From: an uncultured Bacteroides sp. | Lineage (GTDB): Bacteria; Bacteroidota; Bacteroidia; Chitinophagales; Chitinophagaceae | Assembly: GCA_902168085.1 (NCBI GenBank) | Contig: CABHOP010000050.1 | Location: 1 to 34,158, forward strand | Direction: 5' to 3' | Length of the DNA: 34,158 nucleotides | Shown: one piece after another, positions 25,690 through 33,577 of the stretch | Position numbering within the stretch: the first letter of the stretch is position 1 | Layout: every line of letters begins with the position of its first letter | The notes under the pieces: model-generated | Database searches by the model: none | Seen by the model: the letters and a program-made list of their open reading frames with translations, nothing else | Told to the model about the DNA's origin: nothing | Translations under genes and position numbers: made by a program

Positions 25690-26310
25690 TTATGGTATGT
25701 TGATGTATTTATGTGTTTGCAAAGAAAGCTGCCACTGCGGGTTTTCTTTGATGTAGTCTATTATCAGCGGGGTCATTTCATCCCGCTTGCCCCATTCGGG
25801 CTGCAGAAAGAGTTTACAATGCGGGCCTACCTGTGCTGCATGCTGCTCCGCCCATTTTAAGTCCGACTTATTGTAAACAATGATTTTCAGCTCATCGGCC
25901 ATGGCCATGCTTTCCGGCAGCGGTGCTTTAAATTTTTTAGGCGAAAGCGTTACCCAGTCTAGCTTGCCAGATAAGGGACTGGAGCCGGACGTCTCTATAT
26001 GCACCCTGAATTGCTGTGCATGCAGGGCATTACAAATACTTTCCAGGTTGTGCATGGCCGGTTCACCGCCCGTTATTACAGCTATACGGCCCGGGTTTAC
26101 AGCCGCAAATTGCACTATTTCCTCTACCGTCATCATGGGGTGCGCGTTAGCATCCCAGCTTTCCTTCACATCGCACCACACGCAGCCCACATCGCACCCG
26201 CCCAAGCGGATGAAATAAGCGGCATGGCCTGTATAGACACCTTCACCCTGCAGGGTATAAAAGTGTTCCATTACAGGATAAGCTGTAGTATGTATGTTTA
26301 TTGTCTGCAC
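25690..26310 (-). CDS. queE: 7-carboxy-7-deazaguanine synthase (QueE), radical SAM
   Basis: I use the GTG at 26310 (206 aa), which lies 11 nt after the folD stop and keeps the family lead YPVMEHFYTLQGEG. An ATG at 26271 would cut into it, while the longest frame (start 26370) overlaps folD by 49 nt. The radical-SAM motif is C39-x3-C43-x2-C46 (GGCDVGCVWC), followed by ITGGEPAMHN. QueE converts 6-carboxytetrahydropterin to 7-carboxy-7-deazaguanine for queuosine (or 7-deazaguanine DNA modification). The other queuosine genes are not in the window, and its operon partners folD and uppP are unrelated to that pathway. Confidence 0.9.
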   Translation of the reverse strand: MQTINIHTTAYPVMEHFYTLQGEGVYTGHAAYFIRLGGCDVGCVWCDVKESWDANAHPMMTVEEIVQFAAVNPGRIAVITGGEPAMHNLESICNALHAQQFRVHIETSGSSPLSGKLDWVTLSPKKFKAPLPESMAMADELKIIVYNKSDLKWAEQHAAQVGPHCKLFLQPEWGKRDEMTPLIIDYIKENPQWQLSLQTHKYINIP

Positions 26311-26321
26311 TGTATCTGTTC

Positions 26322-27197
26322 TTACACGTGTTCTTTCGCTGCTTCCAATGTATTTTTCATCAGCCCGCAAATGGTCATGGGGCCTACACCTTTAGGAACC
26401 GGTGTTATGTAGCTGCACTTAGGCGCTACATTATCATAGTCCACATCACCTACCAGCCTCGATCCGCTTTTGCGCGTAGCATCATCTATGCGGTTGATAC
26501 CCACGTCTATCACTATCGCACCTTCTTTCACCATATCAGCCGTCACAAAGCGTGGCCTGCCTATGGCGGCTATTATAATATCTGCGGTTTTAGTAATAGC
26601 CGCCAGGTCTTTTGTTTTTGAATGGCAGATGGTAACTGTAGCATTGCCCGGCTGTGCATTGCGGCTCATCAGTACGGTCATCGGGGTGCCTACTATATTG
26701 CTGCGCCCTATTACTACGCAGTGCATGCCTGCGGTATTGATATTGTAATGTTCCAGCATCAGCAATATGCCATAGGGCGTAGCCGGCAGGAACGATGGCT
26801 GGCCCAGCAGCATTTTACCCTGCGTAATGGGGTGGAAACCATCCACATCTTTGCCCGGGTCTATGGCATTGATAACTGCATTATCAGATATATGCTTTGG
26901 CAATGGTAATTGTACTAATATGCCATCTATCTTATCATCTGCATTCAGCTTTTTTATTTCCTCCAGCAGTTGCGCTTCCGTTATGCTATCTTCAAATCTC
27001 AAGAGGGTAGAGCCAAAGCCCAATTCTTCGCAGGTACGCACTTTATTGCCTACGTAGGCTTCGCTGGCAGGATTGTGGCCTACCAGTATCGCAGCCAGGT
27101 GGGGTGTTTTGCCCTTTTCTGCTTTCAGTTTTTCTGTTTCCTGTTTTATTTGGGATTTGATATGCGCGGATACCGCAATGCCGTCCAGAATTTGCAT
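26322..27197 (-). CDS. folD: Methylenetetrahydrofolate dehydrogenase / cyclohydrolase FolD
   Basis: I start at the ATG at 27197 (291 aa, MQILDGIAVS), nine codons inside the longest frame, because a near-perfect promoter lies directly upstream with its -7 box ending 4 nt before this ATG. The protein has the FolD signatures SEAYVGNK (catalytic Lys), ILVQLPLP, DGFHP and IGRSNIVGTPM with the NADP-binding loop, and PVPKGVGPMT near the end. It interconverts methylene-, methenyl- and 10-formyl-tetrahydrofolate. It is the first gene of folD-queE-uppP. The promoter position implies a leaderless or nearly leaderless transcript. Confidence 0.93.
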   Translation of the reverse strand: MQILDGIAVSAHIKSQIKQETEKLKAEKGKTPHLAAILVGHNPASEAYVGNKVRTCEELGFGSTLLRFEDSITEAQLLEEIKKLNADDKIDGILVQLPLPKHISDNAVINAIDPGKDVDGFHPITQGKMLLGQPSFLPATPYGILLMLEHYNINTAGMHCVVIGRSNIVGTPMTVLMSRNAQPGNATVTICHSKTKDLAAITKTADIIIAAIGRPRFVTADMVKEGAIVIDVGINRIDDATRKSGSRLVGDVDYDNVAPKCSYITPVPKGVGPMTICGLMKNTLEAAKEHV

Positions 27198-27201
27198 GGC
27201 G

Positions 27202-27233
27202 CAAAGATACGCCGTTCCTTGCAATAGGTAAAA
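27202..27233 (-). promoter_or_regulatory. Promoter of the folD-queE-uppP operon
   Basis: On the minus strand TTTT (27230-27233) and TATCTTTG (27202-27209) are 20 nt apart. The -7 box ends 4 nt before the folD ATG, so the transcript should start at or very near the start codon. Confidence 0.6.
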
Positions 27234-27284
27234 GCAGCGGGAACATCAGTTAATAGTTTATTTTCGTTCTACATTTTTATAGTA

Positions 27285-28385
27285 ATGATAGTTAGCGATA
27301 TCATCAGGGCCATAGAGGCCTACGCGCCCCCCCAATACCAGGAAGGTTATGACAACAGCGGCCTGCAGGTAGGTAATATGCAGGACGAGGTAACAGCCGT
27401 TTTGCTGACCCTCGATGTAACGGAAGCGGTAGTGGCAGAAGCCATAACCCGCGGTGCCAATATGATAGTAGCACACCACCCATTGATATTTTCAGGCATC
27501 AAGAGGCTGGCCGGGCGCAATTATGTGGAACGCATCATACACAAAGCCATCAAGCACGATATCAATATATATGCTGCCCATACCAACCTGGATAATGTGC
27601 ATAATGGTGTAAATGCCAAAATAGCCGAAAAGCTGGGGCTGGTAGATACGGCGATTTTAGCGCCTATGAGCGATACCCTGCGTAAGCTCTATACTTACGC
27701 ACCCCAAAATGTGGCCGATAAAGTGCGCGATGCCATGTTTGCTGCCGGCGCTGGCGATATTGGCGCATATAGTGAATGTAGCTTCAATACCAATGGCACC
27801 GGAACTTTCCGCCCCGGCGCTGGGGCAGACCCCGCCATAGGCACTACAAACGGGCCGCGCGAATGGGTAGACGAGGTAAAAATTGAGGTGCTGATACAAA
27901 AAGATAAGGAAGCAGCAGTAATAAAGGCTCTGTTTGAAGCCCATCCCTATGAAGAAGTAGCGTATGAGGTGATAGCGCTGCAAAATATCAACCAGGAACT
28001 GGGCGCCGGTATGGTGGGCAATTTGCCATCGCCAATGGACGAGCAGGCTTTTCTTTCCTTCGTAAAACAGCAAATGAAGGCCGATTGTATTCGCCACACA
28101 GCCTTGAAAGGAAAAGATATTAAACGGGTTGCTATATGTGGCGGTTCGGGCAGCTTCCTGCTGAAAAATGCCATCGGTGCCGGTGCCGACATATTTATAA
28201 CCGGCGATTTCAAATACCACCAGTTTTTCGATGCCGAGGGCAAAATTGTCATTGCCGACATCGGCCACTATGAAAGTGAGCAGTACACGGTCGAAATATT
28301 TCAGGAGCTACTTAATAAAAAATTTCCTAATTTTGCCGTCCTTGTATCTGATATTAATACAAATCCGGTAAAATATTTTTGTTAA
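27285..28385 (+). CDS. Nif3-like dinuclear metal-binding protein (YqfO/YbgI family)
   Basis: The 366-aa protein has the Nif3 (DUF34) blocks YDNSGLQVG, ANMIVAHHPLIFSGIK (metal His), AAHTNLDNVHNG and the C-terminal ADIGHYESEQ. A central insert of about 100 residues with EAHPYEEVAYEV resembles the CutA/PII-like insertion of the YqfO subgroup. These proteins bind two metal ions and are annotated as GTP cyclohydrolase 1 type 2 homologues, although the true substrate is unsettled. The ATG of the zinc-ribbon gene follows the stop directly; the same pair is common in Bacteroidota. Confidence 0.9.
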   Translation: MIVSDIIRAIEAYAPPQYQEGYDNSGLQVGNMQDEVTAVLLTLDVTEAVVAEAITRGANMIVAHHPLIFSGIKRLAGRNYVERIIHKAIKHDINIYAAHTNLDNVHNGVNAKIAEKLGLVDTAILAPMSDTLRKLYTYAPQNVADKVRDAMFAAGAGDIGAYSECSFNTNGTGTFRPGAGADPAIGTTNGPREWVDEVKIEVLIQKDKEAAVIKALFEAHPYEEVAYEVIALQNINQELGAGMVGNLPSPMDEQAFLSFVKQQMKADCIRHTALKGKDIKRVAICGGSGSFLLKNAIGAGADIFITGDFKYHQFFDAEGKIVIADIGHYESEQYTVEIFQELLNKKFPNFAVLVSDINTNPVKYFC

Positions 28386-29147
28386 ATGGCTACTGTAAAA
28401 GACTTTTCTGTAGAAGAGAAACTGACCGCGGTTCTTACCCTGCAAAAGATTGATTCTAAGATAGATGAGATCAAAACACTGAAGGGGGAACTGCCTATGG
28501 AAGTAAAAGACCTGGAAGACGAGATTGAAGGTCTGCAAACACGTATCCAGAATATAGATGCTGAAATTGACAGTATCAACAGCTTTATCGATGCAAAAAC
28601 AGAGGCTAAGAAAGAAGCCCAGGCACTGATAAAAAAATACGAAAAACAACAGGATAACGTAAAGAACAACCGCGAGTTCGAGGCGATCAATAAAGAAACC
28701 GAACTGCAGGAACTGGAAGTTAAACTGAATGATAAGCACATCAAGGATGCTAACTTCGAACTGAAAGAGCGTACCAACCAACGCCTGAAAACAGAAGAGA
28801 AAATAGCAGACCTGCAGGAAGCGCTGAAAGCTAAAAAAGCAGAACTGGACAAGATCATCGGCGAAACCGAGAAAGAAGAGAAAGTACTGGCTGAAAAATC
28901 GGAAGAAGCGAAATCAAAAGTAGACCCACGCCTGCTGAGTGCTTACGAGCGCATCCGTGGTAGCTATATGAACGGCCTGGCTGTGGTACCTATCCTGCGC
29001 GATTCTTGCGGTGGTTGCTTCAACGTGATACCACCTCAGCGCCAGAGCGAGATACGCCAGCACAAAAAGATCATCGTATGCGAGCACTGCGGCCGCGTAC
29101 TGGTAGATACCGACCTGAATGATGCAGTATCTGAAAAAGTGAAATAA
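28386..29147 (+). CDS. Coiled-coil protein with C-terminal C4 zinc ribbon (DUF164/CT398-like)
   Basis: The 253-aa protein is a long antiparallel coiled coil (residues about 10-185, rich in Glu/Lys with Leu/Ile heptads) followed by a zinc ribbon with Cys208, Cys211, Cys232 and Cys235 (CGGC ... CEHC). This is the layout of chlamydial CT398 and Helicobacter HP0958; those relatives bind flagellar or secretion components or sigma-54, and the role in non-flagellated Bacteroidota is unknown. Its start is fused to the Nif3 stop (TAA-ATG), so translation is coupled. A strong terminator follows. Confidence 0.85.
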   Translation: MATVKDFSVEEKLTAVLTLQKIDSKIDEIKTLKGELPMEVKDLEDEIEGLQTRIQNIDAEIDSINSFIDAKTEAKKEAQALIKKYEKQQDNVKNNREFEAINKETELQELEVKLNDKHIKDANFELKERTNQRLKTEEKIADLQEALKAKKAELDKIIGETEKEEKVLAEKSEEAKSKVDPRLLSAYERIRGSYMNGLAVVPILRDSCGGCFNVIPPQRQSEIRQHKKIIVCEHCGRVLVDTDLNDAVSEKVK

Positions 29148-29168
29148 TCATTAACTGTTTTATAATAT

Positions 29169-29195
29169 AAAGGAGCCCACACGGCTCCTTTTTTT
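29169..29195 (+). terminator. Terminator after the Nif3/zinc-ribbon pair
   Basis: A 9-bp stem (AAAGGAGCC / GGCTCCTTT) with loop CACAC is followed by a T-run to 29195. Confidence 0.88.
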
Positions 29196-29230
29196 ATTGT
29201 AATTTTTTACCAAATGTGAAAATGCCTGTA

Positions 29231-29262
29231 TTCGGAGCAATCAACATTTTGCAGTACTTTTG
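29231..29262 (+). promoter_or_regulatory. Promoter of etfB-etfA
   Basis: TTCG (29231-29234) and TACTTTTG (29255-29262) are exactly 20 nt apart. The predicted start gives a leader of about 50 nt before the etfB ATG. Confidence 0.55.
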
Positions 29263-29318
29263 CCAACCATTTAGGCTACTTTCATGTAGTTATTATAAAT
29301 AAACAAATCTTACTTCGA

Positions 29319-30062
29319 ATGAAGATATTAGTTTGTATCAGCCAGGTGCCGGACACTACTACCAAAATCGCTTTCAGCGACAACAATTCAACATTCAATA
29401 CAGCAGGTGTTACCTTCATCATCAATCCATACGATGAATGGTATGCACTGGTACGCGCACTGGAATTGAAAGAAAGCGGCGCTGCTACTACGGTAAACCT
29501 TGTAACGGTAGGTAAGGCTGATGCCGAACCTGTTATCCGTAAAGCACTGGCTTTGGGTGGCGATGAGGCGATTCGTATTGATGCAGACAGCACAGACCCA
29601 TATGTGGTAGCTGCACAAATAGCTGAATATGCAAAAAGCGAAGGTTACGACCTGGTGCTTTGTGGTAAAGAATCAATCGACTATAATAACGGTTCTACCG
29701 GCGCTATGCTGGCAGAACTGCTGGATATGAACTTTATAGGCTTTGCCAGCAGCCTGAGCATAGAAGGTGGTGTAGCAACTGTAAAACGCGAAATAGAAGG
29801 TGGTGAAGAAACGGATACTTGTGCACTGCCACTGGTAGTTTCTTGCCAGAAGGGTATGGCCGAAGCACGTATCCCAAACATGCGCGGCATCATGGCGGCG
29901 CGTACCAAGCCACTGAAAGTGGTTCCGGCTGCAGCTATCAGTCCGCTGACGGCTATCGTGTCATACGATCTGCCACCTGCAAAAACAGGTGTAAAACTGA
30001 TCGACCCGAATAATATGGATGAACTGGTAGAACTGCTGCACACACAGGCAAAAGTTATCTAA
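29319..30062 (+). CDS. etfB: Electron transfer flavoprotein beta subunit
   Basis: The 247-aa ETF-beta/FixA protein starts MKILVCISQVPDTTTKIAF and carries the AMP-binding-type region LVLCGKESIDYNNGSTGAMLAELL and the family block GMAEARIPNMRGIMAARTKPL. With EtfA it forms the FAD/AMP heterodimer that accepts electrons from acyl-CoA dehydrogenases and passes them to the quinone pool through an ETF dehydrogenase. etfA follows 37 nt later. The pair has its own promoter and terminator. Confidence 0.93.
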   Translation: MKILVCISQVPDTTTKIAFSDNNSTFNTAGVTFIINPYDEWYALVRALELKESGAATTVNLVTVGKADAEPVIRKALALGGDEAIRIDADSTDPYVVAAQIAEYAKSEGYDLVLCGKESIDYNNGSTGAMLAELLDMNFIGFASSLSIEGGVATVKREIEGGEETDTCALPLVVSCQKGMAEARIPNMRGIMAARTKPLKVVPAAAISPLTAIVSYDLPPAKTGVKLIDPNNMDELVELLHTQAKVI

Positions 30063-30099
30063 TCATCTTTTTCTTTTTGACTTTTAAATTTGACTTTAC

Positions 30100-31077
30100 A
30101 TGTCAGTTATAGTATTAGCAGAACATCAACAAGGCAGCTTCAAAAAGAAATCTTTTGAGGCTATACAATATGCAGCAGGCATAGCACAGGCTATGGGTAC
30201 ATCTGTTACCGCAGTAGTGCTGGGGAATGCAGGCGATAGTGAAATGCAGCAACTGGGCCAGTATGGCGCTACTAAAGTGCTGCACGTGGCTGATGCCCGC
30301 CTCGATAACCTGAATGCACGTGCTTATACAAAAGCACTGGTAGCAGCAGCAGAGAAAGAAGGTGCTAAAGTAGTGGTAGGCCTGCACGATGTAACGGGTA
30401 AGGCCGTATTTCCACGCGTAGCTGCCCGTTTGAAGGCAGGTATGGTAGCAGGTGCAGTAGCGCAGCCCGATACGGCAAGCGGTTTCGTAGTAAAGAAAAC
30501 GGTTTTCTCAGGTAAAGCATTTGCATCTGTAAACATCACCAGCGATGTGAAAGTGGTAACACTGATGCCTAATACTTTTGCTGTGAAAAAAGGCGAAGGC
30601 AGCACGGCAGTTGAGAAACTGGAAGTAGCTTTTGAAGATAAAGACTTTGCCGTACAGGTGAAGGAAGTAAGCAAAGTAACAGGTACGGTACCATTGGCAG
30701 AGGCGGAATTGGTAGTAAGCGGTGGCCGTGGTATGAAAGGCCCTGAAAACTGGCATATACTGGAAGATCTGGCGAAAGAACTGGGTGCTGCTACAGCTTG
30801 TAGCCGTCCGGTGGCAGATTCGCATTGGCGTCCGCATCACGAACACGTGGGCCAAACGGGTGGCACTATCCGTCCGAACCTATACATAGCAGCTGGTATC
30901 AGTGGCGCTATACAGCACCTAGCCGGTGTTAACGGTTCTAAGACCATCGTTGTTATCAATAAAGACCCGGAAGCGCCTTTCTTTAAGGCTGCAGATTACG
31001 GTGTGGTAGGCGATGTGCTGGAAGTATTACCAAAACTTACAGAGGCGGTTAAAAAATGGAAAGCAAGCCATAACTAA
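30100..31077 (+). CDS. etfA: Electron transfer flavoprotein alpha subunit
   Basis: The 325-aa ETF-alpha/FixB protein has the N-terminal Rossmann-like domain and the C-terminal FAD-binding domain. The latter is marked by VSGGRGMKGPENW, CSRPVADSHWRP, HVGQTGGTIRPNLYIAAGISG (continuous in the protein from His247 on) and the end block INKDPEAPFF. It pairs with the etfB product just upstream. The length is normal and all FAD-binding blocks are intact. Confidence 0.94.
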   Translation: MSVIVLAEHQQGSFKKKSFEAIQYAAGIAQAMGTSVTAVVLGNAGDSEMQQLGQYGATKVLHVADARLDNLNARAYTKALVAAAEKEGAKVVVGLHDVTGKAVFPRVAARLKAGMVAGAVAQPDTASGFVVKKTVFSGKAFASVNITSDVKVVTLMPNTFAVKKGEGSTAVEKLEVAFEDKDFAVQVKEVSKVTGTVPLAEAELVVSGGRGMKGPENWHILEDLAKELGAATACSRPVADSHWRPHHEHVGQTGGTIRPNLYIAAGISGAIQHLAGVNGSKTIVVINKDPEAPFFKAADYGVVGDVLEVLPKLTEAVKKWKASHN

Positions 31078-31098
31078 TCAGCATCTTAATACAATAGT

Positions 31099-31127
31099 AA
31101 AGGGTAGCAAATTGCTACCCTTTTTTT
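31099..31127 (+). terminator. Terminator of etfB-etfA
   Basis: A 10-bp stem (AAAGGGTAGC / GCTACCCTTT) with loop AAATT is followed by a run of T's. Confidence 0.88.
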
Positions 31128-31154
31128 GTGCTTAGTAAATCGCGAAAAGAAAAT

Positions 31155-31186
31155 TTTGCATAACCGATTAGTTACGCATATATTTG
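31155..31186 (+). promoter_or_regulatory. Promoter of the arsR-SRPBCC operon
   Basis: TTTG (31155-31158) and TATATTTG (31179-31186) match the Bacteroidota consensus perfectly with a 20-nt spacer. The transcript would start about 20 nt before the arsR ATG, within the operator. Confidence 0.75.
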
Positions 31187-31204
31187 TAACCGAACGGTTA
31201 CAAA
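31183..31204. promoter_or_regulatory. Operator of the ArsR-type repressor
   Basis: A perfect 10-bp inverted repeat (TTTGTAACCG / CGGTTACAAA) with a 2-nt centre overlaps the last bases of the -7 box and the predicted start site. A related sequence, TAACCGATTAGTTA (31161-31174, 11 of 14 bases like the operator core), lies in the promoter spacer. Binding by the ArsR protein would block RNA polymerase directly. Confidence 0.75.
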
Positions 31205-31210
31205 TAATAC

Positions 31211-31546
31211 ATGAGAAGAGACGTTTTCCAGGCTATTGCCGACCCCACACGCAGAGAGATTATCAATCTGCTATCGCGCGATGCGCTTAACCTGAATGCA
31301 GTAGCAGGGAATTTCGATATCAGCCGACCGGCTATCAGTAAGCACATCCGTATACTTACGGAGTGTGGGCTCATCGTTATCACACAGCAGGGCAGGGAGC
31401 GCTTCTGCCATGCCGACTTTAAAAAACTGAAAGAAGTATCAGACTGGACCAGCCAGTTCAGCCGCTTTTGGGATAATAAGCTGGCAGCCCTTGGCGATTT
31501 CCTGGATAAGGAAATGGCAAAAGAGAATAAAAAGAAGAAGAAATAG
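31211..31546 (+). CDS. ArsR-family transcriptional repressor
   Basis: The 111-aa winged-helix protein begins MRRDVFQAIADPTRREIINL and has the recognition helix in ISRPAISKHIRILTECGLI. The metal-sensing ELCVCDL motif of classical ArsR/SmtB is absent, so it is probably not a metal sensor; such versions commonly precede SRPBCC proteins, as here. It ends in a Lys-rich tail. A consensus promoter and an overlapping palindromic operator directly upstream indicate autoregulation. The inducing ligand may be bound by this protein or by the SRPBCC partners. Confidence 0.9.
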   Translation: MRRDVFQAIADPTRREIINLLSRDALNLNAVAGNFDISRPAISKHIRILTECGLIVITQQGRERFCHADFKKLKEVSDWTSQFSRFWDNKLAALGDFLDKEMAKENKKKKK

Positions 31547-31568
31547 TGCACGCTAAAACATATCCTGC

Positions 31569-31997
31569 ATGGAAAACATAGAACAAATTCAATACATCAA
31601 GGTGCCCATAGCAAAGGTGTATGAAGCATTGACCACAGAGAAAGGATTGGGCGAAGTATGGACAAAGAACCTGAGGGTAAAACCGGAATCGGGCGTTGTA
31701 AATGAGTTTGATTTCAACGACAACTATGCTACTAAAATGAAAATAGTTGCACTGGAAGAAAACCGTTACATAGAATGGGAATGTATTGCCACCGACCCGG
31801 AATGGGTTGGCACCACCATCAGTTTTGAGCTGCAAGAAAAGAACGGTATAACAAGCGTATGGTTTGGCCACCGCAACTGGCGGGCGCTTACAGAGTTTTA
31901 CCGCATGTGCAATTATAACTGGGCCATGTTTCTGTATAGTCTGAAAAGCTATTGTGAAGATGGAAAGGGTATGCCCTTCCAGGATAGAAAATTTTAA
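31569..31997 (+). CDS. SRPBCC (AHSA1-like) ligand-binding protein
   Basis: The 142-aa START/Bet v1-like protein has the N-terminal helix-turn (VPIAKVYEALTTEKGLGEVW) and the strand-rich middle with YIEWECIATDPEW. A C-terminal helix (MCNYNWAMFLYSLKSYCEDG) forms the cavity lid. Members bind hydrophobic ligands or act as Hsp90-activator-like proteins; the ligand is unknown. It starts 22 nt after arsR in the same operon and is followed 18 nt later by a second SRPBCC protein. Confidence 0.82.
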   Translation: MENIEQIQYIKVPIAKVYEALTTEKGLGEVWTKNLRVKPESGVVNEFDFNDNYATKMKIVALEENRYIEWECIATDPEWVGTTISFELQEKNGITSVWFGHRNWRALTEFYRMCNYNWAMFLYSLKSYCEDGKGMPFQDRKF

Positions 31998-32015
31998 ACA
32001 CCAAATCACAATTAT

Positions 32016-32453
32016 ATGAATACAGTAACATCACAGCCGCTGGTAAAAGAAGCGGTTTATAATGCACCTGCCAATAGGGTATGGGCTGCTATTACAGACA
32101 ATGAGCAAATGAAGGAATGGTACTTCAAAATGGATGCCTTCAAGCCCGAAGTGGGTTTTGAGTTTACTTTCGCCGGTTGCAATGAAGAAGGTGTAGAGTA
32201 TGTGCACCTCTGCAAAGTGCTGGAAGTAATACCTAATAAAAAACTGGTACATAGCTGGACGTATAAAGATCATCCCGGCTATTCTGAAGTGGCCTGGGAA
32301 CTGTTTGAGGAAGGTGATAAGACACGCCTGCGCCTCACGCACACCGGGCTGGATAGCTTCCCCGATACGCCATCTTTCAAACGCGAAAGCTTCAACCAGG
32401 GCTGGACAGAGATATTGGGTACTATGCTCAGGAACTATCTGGAAAAAGCTTAA
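32016..32453 (+). CDS. SRPBCC (AHSA1-type) domain protein
   Basis: The 145-aa AHSA1-type protein has NAPANRVWAAITDNEQMKEW at the start, the KPEVGFEFTF strand, VIPNKKLVHSWTY, and the C-terminal FNQGWTEILGTMLRNYLEK helix. It shares fold but little sequence with the gene before it, so the two are not a recent duplication. It is the last gene of the arsR operon; a stable hairpin (32479-32500) follows. Confidence 0.87.
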   Translation: MNTVTSQPLVKEAVYNAPANRVWAAITDNEQMKEWYFKMDAFKPEVGFEFTFAGCNEEGVEYVHLCKVLEVIPNKKLVHSWTYKDHPGYSEVAWELFEEGDKTRLRLTHTGLDSFPDTPSFKRESFNQGWTEILGTMLRNYLEKA

Positions 32454-32478
32454 GGATAATAAACTGGAAAAGAATGAG

Positions 32479-32500
32479 AAGGGTGGCTACGGCCACCCTT
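32479..32500 (+). terminator. Hairpin with a UNCG-type tetraloop after the arsR operon
   Basis: A 9-bp stem (AAGGGTGGC / GCCACCCTT) is closed by C-TACG-G, a UNCG-class tetraloop. It lacks a following T-run, so it may be a weak terminator or an RNA 3'-end stabiliser. It overlaps the region just before the next promoter. Confidence 0.5.
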
Positions 32501-32532
32501 TATGCTGCTTGGGGCTATGTTTAGTACCTTTG
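32501..32532 (+). promoter_or_regulatory. Promoter of the DUF481-like gene
   Basis: TATG (32501-32504) and TACCTTTG (32525-32532) are 20 nt apart, close to consensus. The leader to the ATG at 32563 would be about 24 nt. Confidence 0.5.
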
Positions 32533-32562
32533 CAACCATTAGATGAAAAAAACCACTGCCGG

Positions 32563-33294
32563 ATGAATAAATGGATTATATGTATTATTGTTATTGTTTT
32601 TCCCTTATTGGTCAGCGCCCAATTCAGCGATTCCGTCAACTATCATTTCCAGTTCAATTCCACCGGTTCTATCAATAAAACCGACCTGGGTGATGCCTAC
32701 TTGCTGAATAATAATATGCGCTTCGGCATTAAGAAGGAAAGTATCTCGCTGAATGCAACCGCGGGCTGGGTATATGGCCAGCAACAGCAAAAATTGACCA
32801 ATAACGACTTTAACAGCGCACTCGATTTTAACCTCTATAAAACACTGCCGCATTTCTACTACTGGGGGTTGGCCAGTTACAATACCAGCTATTCGCTGAA
32901 ACTGAATAACCAGCAGCAATATGGTGCGGGTGTGGCTTACAATATTTACGACCGTAAAAATGCCTACCTGAATATCAGCGATGGTATCCTGTATGAAAAC
33001 AGTGACATAAACATAAATGACACCACCCGGGAGATATACAATACCTTTCGTAATTCACTTCGCCTGGCATTCCGTTTTACTATCAAAGATTTAGTGACCA
33101 TCCATAGTAATAGCTTCTTGCAAAATTCAATGAACTATCGCGATGACTATATCATCCGTTCCACATCAGGACTTTCCCTGAAGCTATACAAGTGGCTCAG
33201 CTTTACCACATCGCTCACCTACAATAAAATAAGCCGTACCAATAAAGAAAACCTGCTTTTCAACTACGGTCTTTCAATAGATAAATATTTTTAA
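32563..33294 (+). CDS. DUF481-like outer-membrane beta-barrel protein
   Basis: I start at the ATG at 32563 (243 aa), which gives a clean signal peptide (MNKWIICIIVIVFPLLVSAQ, cleavage after Ala19); the longer open frame overlaps the SRPBCC gene and has no signal. The mature part alternates polar and hydrophobic residues, with many Tyr/Asn and short turns, and ends in an aromatic residue (DKYF), as expected for an outer-membrane barrel. The style (FQFNSTGSINKTD ... LNATAGWVYGQQ) resembles the DUF481 family. The role is unknown; a small porin-like or structural barrel is likely. Confidence 0.7.
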   Translation: MNKWIICIIVIVFPLLVSAQFSDSVNYHFQFNSTGSINKTDLGDAYLLNNNMRFGIKKESISLNATAGWVYGQQQQKLTNNDFNSALDFNLYKTLPHFYYWGLASYNTSYSLKLNNQQQYGAGVAYNIYDRKNAYLNISDGILYENSDININDTTREIYNTFRNSLRLAFRFTIKDLVTIHSNSFLQNSMNYRDDYIIRSTSGLSLKLYKWLSFTTSLTYNKISRTNKENLLFNYGLSIDKYF

Positions 33295-33529
33295 ATTTTG
33301 TTGTATATTTGCTATGTATATCCGTTTACGGATGATAGAAAATTTAGAGAGGTCAATTTGCCGGAAAATGTTGCGGAAAATAAAAACGGCAGAATTCACA
33401 ACAACTTTCTCATGAGTTTAATTAGAAAAGACGTAGATAAACGAATAAAACACAACAAATTGGAACAGGGTAGTTGCAACCTGCTGGTTTTCAATATGGT
33501 GTTTTGATGAAATCTGCCAACCGGAACAA

Positions 33530-33558
33530 TTTGGAACCGTTTCAAACTCATAACTTTG
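33530..33558 (+). promoter_or_regulatory. Possible promoter of the exonuclease gene
   Basis: TTTG (33530-33533) and TAACTTTG (33551-33558) are 17 nt apart. The -7 box is perfect but the spacing is short. The stretch 33295-33577 contains no gene I can support. Confidence 0.4.
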
Positions 33559-33577
33559 CCTATCTTTAAGAGAAGGG

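Noticed and set aside
32305-32562. N-terminal extension of the DUF481-like protein
   Set aside because: It overlaps the SRPBCC gene in another frame and would bury the obvious signal peptide; the ATG at 32563 is the real start.
33298-33507. 69-codon plus-strand frame between the DUF481-like gene and the exonuclease
   Set aside because: TTG start, no promoter of the local type at the right distance, mixed composition and no recognised family; I do not support it as a gene.
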